A stretch of DNA of 64,000 bases from Longimicrobiales bacterium (lineage in GTDB: Bacteria > Gemmatimonadota > Gemmatimonadetes > Longimicrobiales > Gaopeijiaceae). Each line of letters begins with the position of its first letter. Positions within the stretch are counted from its first letter, which is position 1. Made by a program: the position numbers and the translations under genes. Shown one piece after another: positions 53,642-61,714 of the stretch. The notes under the pieces were generated by a model. It made no database searches, was not told the DNA's origin, and saw only the letters and a program-made list of their open reading frames with translations. The DNA lies in the NCBI GenBank assembly GCA_028823235.1, contig JAPKBW010000004.1, positions 142,665 to 206,664 of the forward strand, in the 5' to 3' direction.

Positions 53642-55969
53642 ATGAGCCGAGCCTTCGGACCCCGCCGCGCAGACTGGATTGAGATCGATCAGGCCGACGC
53701 AAGTATCGCTTCGCCCGAGTCCCTCGCCCTGCTGACCCGCTTTGACCTGATCTATCGGTCGCTGGTCACCATGCAGTTCAACTTCGTGCAGTCGGGACAC
53801 CCCGGAGGCTCGATCTCGGCCGGTCACATCATGACGGCCGCGCTACTCGAAACGATGCAGTACGACATCGGAGATCCTCTTCGCGACGATCAGGACCTGC
53901 TGTCATTCGCTGCAGGTCACAAGGCGACGGGCCTCTACGCGATGTGGGCGCTACGCGACGAAGTCACCAGAATCGCGCAGCCAGACCTGCTCCCGGACGG
54001 CGATCACCTTCGACTACGGTGGGAGGACCTGCTCGGTTTTCGCCGGAATCCGATGCAACCGACCCCGCTCTTCAAGCAGTTCAAGTCGAAGCCACTCGAC
54101 GGGCATCCGACGCCGATGACACCGTTCGTCCGGATCGCTACCGGCCCCTCGGGTGTGGGCATGGGCGCCTCAATCGGGCTCGCATTCGCCGCCGCCGACT
54201 ACTTCGGGAAGGATGCGCCTAAGATCCACATGCTCGAAGGCGAGGGCGGCCTCACGCCTGGCCGAGTGTACGAATCGGTAGCTTCCGCGGGCGCGTCGGG
54301 CCTGCACAACGCGATCTGCCACCTTGACTGGAATCAGGCATCCATCGACTCCGACCAGGTCACGCGTGAGGGCGACCAACCAGGGGACTACGTCCAGTGG
54401 GACCCGATGGAGTTCTTTTACCTGCACGACTGGAACGTCGTCCACGTGAAAGACGGGTTCGACATGGGTCAAGTCGTCACCGGACAGCGCCGCGCCCTGG
54501 AGATGAACAACGGCCAGCCGACTGTCGTTGTGTACCGCACAGAGAAGGGTTGGAACTACGGCATCACCGGGAAAAAGTCTCATGGTGGCGGCCACAAAAT
54601 CGGGAGCGACGCCTACCTCGACGCGCTGCGACCGCTCATGGGCGATGCGGTGGATTCGGTCCCGCAGGTCGAAGAACCGGGAGACGCGACTGCCGTCGAA
54701 GCATGCCACTGGGCTACGCTCGAAGTCCTTCGCGACTTCTTATCAACAGAGGCCGACGACGTCTGTGAGGACGCAGCGAATCGACTCGTCGCCTCGCGGG
54801 ACGGACTCAATGCCAGAGGCCGAGCACCGAGGCCCGGCGCGCCCGATATCGACCAGATGTACGCTGTGTCTGATCCGTCCTCGGTACCCGAGCCGCTGCG
54901 ACTGGAAGTGGGAACGAAGAAGCCGCTGCGCACGCAGCTCGGCGACGTGCTCGGCTATTTCAACAAGGTATCAAACGGCGCGATCCTGCTCGGTGCCGCA
55001 GACCTGCTCGACTCGACCGCGATCTCCGGCGGATCGAAGGCCTTTCCTTCCGGCTTCTTCGACTACGAGAAAAACCCGGGCAGCCGCACGTTGACGATGG
55101 GCGGCATCTGTGAGGACGGCCTCGCGTGCATTCTCAGCGGTGTGTCTGGATTTGGTCGCCACTGCGGAGCGGGAGCCTCGTACGGCGCCTTCCTCAGCCC
55201 GCTCGGCCACATTCCCGCACGCGTGCACGCGATCAGCCAGCAGATGAAGCAGGACGTCAAGAAGTCCCGCTATGCCCCGTTCATTCTTCAATGCGGTCAC
55301 GCGGGGATGAAAACGGGTGAGGACGGTCCTACACACGCCGACCCACAGGCGCTGCAGCTTCATCTCGAGAACTACGTGCCCGGAACGGCAGTCACACTCA
55401 CGCCCTGGGAGGCCCAGGAGATCTGGCCTCTCATGGCGGCTTCGTTCAAAGCAGAGGCGGCAGTCATCGTGCCCTTCGTGACACGACCCAGCGAACCCGT
55501 GCTCGACCGCGAGAGGCTCGGACTCGCTCCGGCATCCGCCGCAGCGAATGGCGTGTATCGACTGCGCGCGGCAGCGGGCGTGGCCGATGTCACGCTCGTC
55601 CTGCAGGGATCAGGCGTTGCCCTGGCCTTCGTCCAGGACACCCTTCCACGACTGCTGGCCGACGGGATGAACCCTGAGGCCATCTACGTTGCAAGCCCGG
55701 AGCTATTCGATCGGCTACCGGAAGCTGAGCGCCACTCGGTATTCAACGATGATGTTGGACGCGTGGCCATGGGAATTACCGGCTTCACGCTCCCGACCAT
55801 GTACAGGTGGATCCAGTCCGAGGTTGGACGGCAGCACACGATGCATCCCTTCATGCATGGCCACTACCTGGGCAGCGGAGCCGGTGACATGGTGATCCAC
55901 GAGGCCGGGCTCGATGGAGATGGCCAGTATACCCAGATCCGCCGATTCGTAGAAGCGAGTGGCGCCTAG
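53642..55969 (+). CDS. Transketolase-like thiamine-diphosphate enzyme
   Basis: This 775-residue protein resembles transketolase but is about 100 residues longer. The N-terminal region has SGHPGGSISAGHI; the TPP-binding block reads GEGG...DWN where classical enzymes have GDG...N, so the first metal-binding Asp is Glu. The middle domain has ICEDGLACILSGVSGFG with the catalytic Glu, and the EDGPTHADPQAL His segment. The C-terminal domain follows. The substrate could differ from standard transketolase. It is monocistronic and divergent from the sensor kinase. Confidence 0.85.
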   Translation: MSRAFGPRRADWIEIDQADASIASPESLALLTRFDLIYRSLVTMQFNFVQSGHPGGSISAGHIMTAALLETMQYDIGDPLRDDQDLLSFAAGHKATGLYAMWALRDEVTRIAQPDLLPDGDHLRLRWEDLLGFRRNPMQPTPLFKQFKSKPLDGHPTPMTPFVRIATGPSGVGMGASIGLAFAAADYFGKDAPKIHMLEGEGGLTPGRVYESVASAGASGLHNAICHLDWNQASIDSDQVTREGDQPGDYVQWDPMEFFYLHDWNVVHVKDGFDMGQVVTGQRRALEMNNGQPTVVVYRTEKGWNYGITGKKSHGGGHKIGSDAYLDALRPLMGDAVDSVPQVEEPGDATAVEACHWATLEVLRDFLSTEADDVCEDAANRLVASRDGLNARGRAPRPGAPDIDQMYAVSDPSSVPEPLRLEVGTKKPLRTQLGDVLGYFNKVSNGAILLGAADLLDSTAISGGSKAFPSGFFDYEKNPGSRTLTMGGICEDGLACILSGVSGFGRHCGAGASYGAFLSPLGHIPARVHAISQQMKQDVKKSRYAPFILQCGHAGMKTGEDGPTHADPQALQLHLENYVPGTAVTLTPWEAQEIWPLMAASFKAEAAVIVPFVTRPSEPVLDRERLGLAPASAAANGVYRLRAAAGVADVTLVLQGSGVALAFVQDTLPRLLADGMNPEAIYVASPELFDRLPEAERHSVFNDDVGRVAMGITGFTLPTMYRWIQSEVGRQHTMHPFMHGHYLGSGAGDMVIHEAGLDGDGQYTQIRRFVEASGA

Positions 55970-56356
55970 GGCGACGGGGCGACTGAAGGCACGACTCGCG
56001 AAGCGCTTAGAGCGTGCTTACCGGGATCAACTTCGGGAGCTCCGTGGGTAGCGACTCCAGTAGGTCGACGTCACCCTCCCCTCCCCGGTCCTTCATGACG
56101 TGGAGAACCCGGGAGCGAGCGAGATTCTCTTAGTCGGGTTCCGGATATCCTTACTCGTCGAGAGGTGCATCGAATTCGAACGAGTGGATGAGGACACGGG
56201 TTCCGGGGATACTGAACAGATGCCGACCTTCGATCGCATCGACGTCCCACAGGTCATAGTGATCAAAGATCTGTGACAGCACCCTCCACGCACCGGTCAC
56301 CGAGACGCCGTCCTCGATGAAGACGAGATCGAGTCAGGCCTGCGGCCTGACTCGGC
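55970..56356. other. Region without a complete gene; coding-like remnant on the minus strand
   Basis: No complete gene is evident. The minus frame 56333-56151 reads like a protein C-terminus (VFIEDGVSVTGAWRVLSQIF, DLWDVDAIEGRHLFSIPGTR, HSFEFDAPLDE) with a stop codon just before it. A GTG at 56300 could start a 49-residue peptide. It may be a gene remnant. The stretch 55970-56150 shows nothing recognisable. Confidence 0.4.
56331..56353 (-). terminator. Hairpin downstream of the RidA-like gene
   Basis: GAGTCAGGCC and GGCCTGACTC form a perfect 10-bp stem around TGC, three bases past the RidA-like stop. No T-run follows on the minus strand, so it may act with Rho or as a stabilising stem. Confidence 0.6.
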
Positions 56357-56815
56357 CTACCGCCTGACCGCGATCGACTGAATCTCGAAGCGTGCGTCGA
56401 ACAGGAGCGTGCCTGCACCAATGAAAGCCCGTGCGGGGAACTCCTGCTCGAAATACGTCCGATACACCGAGTTGAATGCATCGTAGTCATCGACGTCCGA
56501 CGAGAAGATCTGCACATACACCAAGTCCTCCATCGTCATCCCAGCGGCCTCGAGTGTGCTCTTTACACTCTCGATGACAAGTCGCGCTTCCTCCTCCGCC
56601 GTATCCGGAATGCGGCCATCAGGCGTGCGGCCGATCGTCCCCGACAGGTAGAGGGTCTCACCCGAACGGACCGCTCCACTGAACGGAGACACCTCACCAT
56701 CGGCAGGTGAGCGGGGGTTGATGTACTCTCGATCCTGGGCAGCGCTCCCATCGACCAAAGTCAGAAGTAGGATCGGAGCAACGGTCAGTACTGCCATCAG
56801 ACGGCGGGATATCAT
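56357..56815 (-). CDS. Exported RidA/YjgF-family protein
   Basis: RidA proteins hydrolyse reactive enamine/imine intermediates in the cytoplasm. This 152-residue protein carries an N-terminal signal peptide (MAVLTVAPILLLTLVDGSAAQ) and is therefore predicted to be exported. The fold region shows SPFSGAVRSGETLYLSGTIG and the C-terminal FPARAFIGAGTLLFDARFEIQSIA. In classic RidA the Arg of the RxxV/P motif near there binds the substrate carboxylate. Here RAF is in the equivalent position; assignment is tentative. It is monocistronic. Confidence 0.85.
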   Translation of the reverse strand: MISRRLMAVLTVAPILLLTLVDGSAAQDREYINPRSPADGEVSPFSGAVRSGETLYLSGTIGRTPDGRIPDTAEEEARLVIESVKSTLEAAGMTMEDLVYVQIFSSDVDDYDAFNSVYRTYFEQEFPARAFIGAGTLLFDARFEIQSIAVRR

Positions 56816-56929
56816 GGCGGGGTCCAGTAGAGAGATCAGCGAGTCGGACCCGACTGTACCCGTGTCCGTCCCGACACCGCAACACGCCCCCCCCTGCGCG
56901 CTCCTCTAACACAGAGGGGCAGACGCGGC

Positions 56930-58639
56930 TCAGCCGGGAGGCCGGCTGCCCATTCCCTCGATGGCAGGCCCGGCATCCGCGTTCGCGAGGTCCCAACTGG
57001 TCTGGTGCACCAGGCGAACAATGCGGGTCATTTTCTCGTACTCGATGCTCTCCGCATCATCGTATGGCGTGTGGTAGTCGGGATGGAGTCCGGTGTGGAA
57101 CCACACCGCTGGGACATCATTCTGAAGGAACGGCCAGTGGTCGGATCGGCGCAGCAGACCGGACAGATTGTTGTCGTAACGAGAGCGGAGGGTCAGCGCC
57201 GCGTCGATCACCCCCGTCTCCGTGAGCACGACGTTGGCCGCCGCCACCACGCCAGCCAGGTCAGGGGTGCGGCTGTATCCAAGGATATTGATGGCGTTCG
57301 AGTTCGATTCAGCCGACTGCACCTCGAGCCCACGGAACCGCCGTCCCCCATCGGCAGGCACCTCCTCGTGTCTTCCGATCATGTCGAGGTTGAGGTTCGC
57401 CACGGTTCGCTCGAGTGCGAACAGCGGGCGAGTGGTGTAGTACCAAGCCCCGAGCAAACCACGCTCCTCAGCATCCCAGATCGCGAACATCACCGTGCGC
57501 CTGGGCCGATCACCCGCTTCCGCCGCCCGTGCATACGCCGCGGCTGTGGCCAGCACCCCCACGGTGCCCGAGCCGTCGTCATCGGCTCCATTGAAGACGG
57601 CCTCTGGCATAGTCCCGTCCGGCAGCGCCGCAGGGCCAGTGCCATTGTGATCGTGATGCGCGCCGATGATCACAACTTCATTCTGCAAGGTCGGATCGGA
57701 CCCTTCGATCATTGCAAGGATGTTACGACCCGGAGTCACATTCCGTTCCACACTGGTCGTGAAATCAACGCGAGCACCGGGCAAAGACACGACACCGAGG
57801 CCAGCCGCAGCGGACTCCGCGTCCCCTGCGAGTTCCTCCAGTGATCTCCCGGACCCTGCAACGATTTGAGCGGCGAGATCAACCGAGATCTGAGCGGCAG
57901 GAATGTCGATATCCGCCACCCAGGCACCAAGCGTGAAACGTTCGATCCGACGAGCCTCCTCAGGCCACAGAGCTGCGTGTTGACTTCCCCAGTCCACGGC
58001 CTCCGAACGATTCTGTACATCCTTCACGAACAGGACGCCGACAGCTCCGCGCATCTGAGCAGAAAGTACTTTCCTCCAGGTGACAGAGGCCTCAGCCCTC
58101 ACGACTCCGTCGAATGGCGAGGCCGGATCAGCAACGCCGGGTTCTCCGTCCAGCATCAGCACCACTTTTCCGCGCACATCTGCCCCCTGGTAGTCATCGA
58201 AGCTCAGACGCGGTTCGACGATCCCAAAGCCGGCAAAGACTACCTCACCCTGCGCCGATCCCGCCGCGCCAGCATTCGACGGAGTCCACCCGGTCCCCTC
58301 TGCCCGCACACCACCCGCGCCTGCCACCGTGAGTCGATTCAGAGCCCCGAGGCTGAACCACACCAGATCGAAGCGCTGGTCGAAAGTGCCGCCGTCACCC
58401 GCAGGCTCGAGTCCAAGTGACTCAAATCGCTCCCGGATCCAATCCGACGCCATGTCGATTTGCGGGGTGCCGACCAATCGCCCCGCCATCGAGTCGTGCG
58501 AGAGGGCGAAGAGGTCCGCCCTGAGATCCGACTCCTGAATCGAGTCGATCTGTGGAGCAACACCTCCCGGGCTACCGCACGCCGCGAGAAGAACGACCAA
58601 TGCGGCCAACGTGAGTGATGTGATCAGGGGTCGACTCAT
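56930..58639 (-). CDS. M28-family metallopeptidase lipoprotein
   Basis: This 569-residue secreted aminopeptidase-type enzyme starts with a lipobox (LVVLLAAC, Cys21). A PA-like insert may lie between about 130 and 280. Zinc-binding residues are in IGAHHDH, FNGADDDGSG, WDAEERGL and the late DYHTPYDD, the M28 pattern. The stop-start with the DsbA-family gene overlaps by four bases, so folding factor and secreted peptidase may be made together. Confidence 0.9.
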   Translation of the reverse strand: MSRPLITSLTLAALVVLLAACGSPGGVAPQIDSIQESDLRADLFALSHDSMAGRLVGTPQIDMASDWIRERFESLGLEPAGDGGTFDQRFDLVWFSLGALNRLTVAGAGGVRAEGTGWTPSNAGAAGSAQGEVVFAGFGIVEPRLSFDDYQGADVRGKVVLMLDGEPGVADPASPFDGVVRAEASVTWRKVLSAQMRGAVGVLFVKDVQNRSEAVDWGSQHAALWPEEARRIERFTLGAWVADIDIPAAQISVDLAAQIVAGSGRSLEELAGDAESAAAGLGVVSLPGARVDFTTSVERNVTPGRNILAMIEGSDPTLQNEVVIIGAHHDHNGTGPAALPDGTMPEAVFNGADDDGSGTVGVLATAAAYARAAEAGDRPRRTVMFAIWDAEERGLLGAWYYTTRPLFALERTVANLNLDMIGRHEEVPADGGRRFRGLEVQSAESNSNAINILGYSRTPDLAGVVAAANVVLTETGVIDAALTLRSRYDNNLSGLLRRSDHWPFLQNDVPAVWFHTGLHPDYHTPYDDAESIEYEKMTRIVRLVHQTSWDLANADAGPAIEGMGSRPPG

Positions 58640-59328
58640 AAGACTTCTCCGTGCTTTGCTTTCGTGATGGTATCGTGCTGGATCGCTGCCTCGAAGTATC
58701 GGATCAGTAAGGCCGCAGGCTGAGCCCCTGACACCGAGTATCGCCGGTCGAAAACAAACGTCGGAGTGCCCGAAATCCCCATCATCCGAGCATCGTGAGC
58801 CGTGTCGCTGAGGGCCGTCTCGTAATGGCCATCGGCTAGCGCGCTTTTCATCACCACGACATCTAGACCAGCCTGCGACGCCAGATCGTCCACTACCGCC
58901 GGATCGCCGAGGTCTCTGCCTTCCGCGAAGTAGCCCTTGAAGAGCCGTTCGTGAAACGAGGGGAACAGATTCGGCTCCTCCGCCTGGGCATAACTTCCAG
59001 CGGCGAGGGCCCGATGCGTATTGGACACCTTCGGGCGCTTCCCGACATCGAGCCCCTCCTCCGCGGCACTCGCACGAAGTGCATCCTGCATGCGGGCCCA
59101 GACATCGGGCGGATACGGGAGATCTTCGACCGGCATCCCCTCCAGAGGCACCTCTGCGTGAATTTCGAACGGACGCCAGTTGACCTGGACGTCTGTCTCG
59201 GGTGGTAGCGCGGCCAGGGCCTTCTCAAGGCGAGCCCATCCGACGTAGCACCAAGGACAGGTGTAATCACTGAATACCTCGAGAATGACGGTCGCTGCAG
59301 CGGTGGCGGAATCAATGTCGGATGGCAT
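58636..59328 (-). CDS. DsbA-family oxidoreductase (FrnE-like)
   Basis: This 230-residue thioredoxin-fold protein has an active site CPWC at 24-27 in DYTCPWCYVG. The helical insertion and C-terminal GISGTPTFVFDRRYSVSGAQP with cis-Pro are as in FrnE. It has no signal peptide, so it may be cytoplasmic like FrnE. It is the upstream gene of the M28 peptidase (ATGA overlap). Confidence 0.9.
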   Translation of the reverse strand: MPSDIDSATAAATVILEVFSDYTCPWCYVGWARLEKALAALPPETDVQVNWRPFEIHAEVPLEGMPVEDLPYPPDVWARMQDALRASAAEEGLDVGKRPKVSNTHRALAAGSYAQAEEPNLFPSFHERLFKGYFAEGRDLGDPAVVDDLASQAGLDVVVMKSALADGHYETALSDTAHDARMMGISGTPTFVFDRRYSVSGAQPAALLIRYFEAAIQHDTITKAKHGEVL

Positions 59329-59337
59329 GCCGCGAAG

Positions 59338-59757
59338 ATGCTAGTTCGGGGGTTTGTTAGCGAGTCCATAAAGCCCGTACTCGAAGCGATGCTCGCCACG
59401 GGACTCACGAATCCCATCGTGCTGTCTGGAGATATCCATTCCAACTGGGTCGCACGATTCCTCCGAGACTTCGACGACGAGAACTCCGAGGTCGTGGCAA
59501 CGGAGTTCACAGGACCCTCGGCCTCTTCCGGGGGAAACGGTGAGCCGGAGGCCGCGATCGGTGCAACCCCTCTCCCACACAATCCCCATTTTGACTTCTA
59601 CAACAGCCAGCACGGGTACGTACTCGCCTCCGTGACCCCGGACGTGTGGACATCGACCTACCGCATCGTGTCGGAAGTTGAGACCCCGGGCGGCGAGGTC
59701 GAGCCGGCCGCCACCTTCGTGGTCGAGAACGGCCATCCAGGGGTCAGCCCAGCCTGA
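59338..59757 (+). pseudogene. phoD: 5'-truncated alkaline phosphatase D (phoD) remnant
   Basis: This 139-codon frame matches only the C-terminal quarter of PhoD-type alkaline phosphatases. NPIVLSGDIHSNWVARFLRDFD is the metal-binding GD-x-H block, followed by VVATEFTGPSASS, HNPHFDFYNSQHGYVLASVTPD and SEVETPGGEVEPAATFVVENG. A full protein has over 450 residues, so most of the catalytic domain is missing. The DsbA-family gene starts ten bases upstream on the other strand. It looks like what is left after a deletion. Confidence 0.8.
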
Positions 59758-59874
59758 CCCCTGCACACCTTGCCGCACCGGCCACCCCGCCGGACATTGC
59801 CCGCCAGGCCCAGTTGAAGTGTGCGCCACCCGTTTTCCGTGGCGCCAAACCCCCTAGAAGCAGGAGTCCGATTC

Positions 59875-60549
59875 GTGAAGAATGCCATTGCAACGCTCGC
59901 GATCTTCGCCGCGTTTTCCGCCGCACCCGTGGCAGCCCAGAGCTCGAACATGTCGTTCTTCGTGACCAGCGCAGGGCCCGGAGATGGTGCGGACCTCGGA
60001 GGTCTCGAAGGTGCGGATCAGCATTGCCAGGACCTCGCCTACGCGGTGGGCTTCGGCGACGTGACGTGGCGCGCGTACCTGAGCGCGGTTTCCATGGGTG
60101 GAGACGCCGCGGTCAACGCCCGTGATCGCATTGGTGACGGCCCGTGGTACAACCACGCCGGTGAACAGATCGCATCAAGTGTCGCCGACCTGCACGCGGA
60201 CAACGCGAACCTCACCAAGCAGACGATTCTGACTGAGAAGGGCTCGATGCAGAACGGTCGTGGAGATGATCCAAACACACACGACATCATCACCGGATCG
60301 AACATGGACGGCACGGTCAACACCGCGGAGGGACACGACGCCTGCAGCAACTGGACGAGCAGTGGCGACGGAAGCGCCGCCGTGGGTCACCATGACCGTC
60401 AGGGCGGCGGAGAGAACCCGACATCCTGGAATTTTGCACACGGATCGCGCGGATGCAGCCAGGAGAACCTGCAGGGGAGTGGAGGAAACGGATACTTTTA
60501 CTGCTTCGCCCCTGATGGTCAGCAGGAACAGGCCCTCCGAAAGGAGTAG
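59875..60549 (+). CDS. Secreted protein of unknown function, Gly/Asn/His-rich
   Basis: GTG 59875 has AGGAG eight bases upstream and starts a signal peptide ending AAPVAAQ; the frame back to 59821 adds unlikely residues. The mature part (about 205 residues) has MSFFVTSAGPGDGADLGGLEGADQHCQDLA and four-to-five Cys with many Gly, Asn and Asp residues, including WTSSGDGSAAVGHHD and SRGCSQENLQGSGGNGYFYCF. This resembles collagen/lectin-like or DUF1554-type exported proteins. I do not recognise it with certainty. It precedes the P1-peptidase gene by 21 bases. Confidence 0.7.
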   Translation: MKNAIATLAIFAAFSAAPVAAQSSNMSFFVTSAGPGDGADLGGLEGADQHCQDLAYAVGFGDVTWRAYLSAVSMGGDAAVNARDRIGDGPWYNHAGEQIASSVADLHADNANLTKQTILTEKGSMQNGRGDDPNTHDIITGSNMDGTVNTAEGHDACSNWTSSGDGSAAVGHHDRQGGGENPTSWNFAHGSRGCSQENLQGSGGNGYFYCFAPDGQQEQALRKE

Positions 60550-60570
60550 TCTGACCGCACGGAGGTACGC

Positions 60571-61662
60571 GTGAACGGACGGACATTCATGGTCGGGGCT
60601 CTCCTTGCGGGGGCCCCGATTGTGCAGGGAGCCTGCATGGCACAGGAATCTCCGACTAACACCCGGTGGGGAATTACTGCGGTCGAAGGTCTCGAGATCG
60701 GCCACTACACGCTCGATGCGCGAGCAACTGGGTGTACCGTGGTCATTGCCCGCGATGGTGCCGTCGGAGGTGTCGACGTACGTGGGGGTTCGCCCGGGAC
60801 CCGAGAGATCGCGCTTCTCGACCCTGTGAGTCGAGTGAACCAAGTGCACGCGGTCGTGCTTTCCGGGGGGTCCGCATTCGGACTCAGCACAGCCGACGGA
60901 GTCATGCGATACCTCGACGATCAGAACGTCGGCCTCCTTGTGAGCGGCGGCCACAAGGTCGTCCCGGTCGTGGTGGCGGCGATTTTGTACGACCTTGGTA
61001 TTGAGGGCAAGGAAAAGATCCGGCCGGGTCCCGACTGCGGATATGCCGCCGCATCGGGTGCGTCCACGGCATCGCCTGAAGAAGGGTCCGTAGGTGCAGG
61101 AGCCGGCGCCACCGTCGGGAAGATGCAGGGTCAGGGTCGCTCCATGAAAGGAGGGTTCGGCACGGCGTCGATCACGCTCGAAAGTGGACTTGCCGTAGCT
61201 GCGGCGGTCGCCGTCAACGCGGTGGGAGATATCGTCGATCCTGCCACGGGCCGCGTCATTGCGGGTGCCCGTGCCGCAGATGGCACTCTACTGGACATGA
61301 GGCGCGTGCTACGCGGAGAGATCCCGGGCACCGGCGACGACGATACAACGGACTCGGCGACGGAGCCGGGCACCAACACGACCCTTGGAATCGTGTCTAC
61401 GAACGCGACGCTTACGAAAGCTGAGGCGACGAAGGTCGCCCAGATGGCGCAGGACGGCCTCGCTCGCACCATCTATCCGGCACACACTCCCGGCGATGGT
61501 GACACCGTGTTTTCTCTGGCCACCGGCGCGTGGGAGGGGGAGGCAAACGTCTTCGTCATTGGAGCGCTTGCTGCCGAAGTCATGGCCGAAGCGATCCTTA
61601 GAGCCATCCGAATGGCCGAGGGGCTGCCGGGTATTCCAGCCGCCTCGGAACTCGGCAACTGA
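60571..61662 (+). CDS. P1-family N-terminal-nucleophile peptidase (DmpA/S58), exported
   Basis: This 363-residue protein is of the DmpA/BapA type, which cuts itself into two chains and acts as an aminopeptidase on beta- or D-amino acid peptides. It has a signal-like N-terminus (LLAGAPIVQGACMAQ), GLEIGHYTLDARATGCTVV, GGSPGTREIALLDP, VVLSGGSAFGLSTADGVM, and the C-terminal TNTTLGIVSTNATLTKAE region where the nucleophile (likely Thr at the start of the beta chain) is expected. The specific cleavage residue is not certain. It starts at GTG 60571. Confidence 0.88.
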   Translation: MNGRTFMVGALLAGAPIVQGACMAQESPTNTRWGITAVEGLEIGHYTLDARATGCTVVIARDGAVGGVDVRGGSPGTREIALLDPVSRVNQVHAVVLSGGSAFGLSTADGVMRYLDDQNVGLLVSGGHKVVPVVVAAILYDLGIEGKEKIRPGPDCGYAAASGASTASPEEGSVGAGAGATVGKMQGQGRSMKGGFGTASITLESGLAVAAAVAVNAVGDIVDPATGRVIAGARAADGTLLDMRRVLRGEIPGTGDDDTTDSATEPGTNTTLGIVSTNATLTKAEATKVAQMAQDGLARTIYPAHTPGDGDTVFSLATGAWEGEANVFVIGALAAEVMAEAILRAIRMAEGLPGIPAASELGN

Positions 61663-61714
61663 CCGTTGTCGACGCGTGATTCTCGGTTGAATCGCTGACA
61701 ACCCTGCCCTCTCT

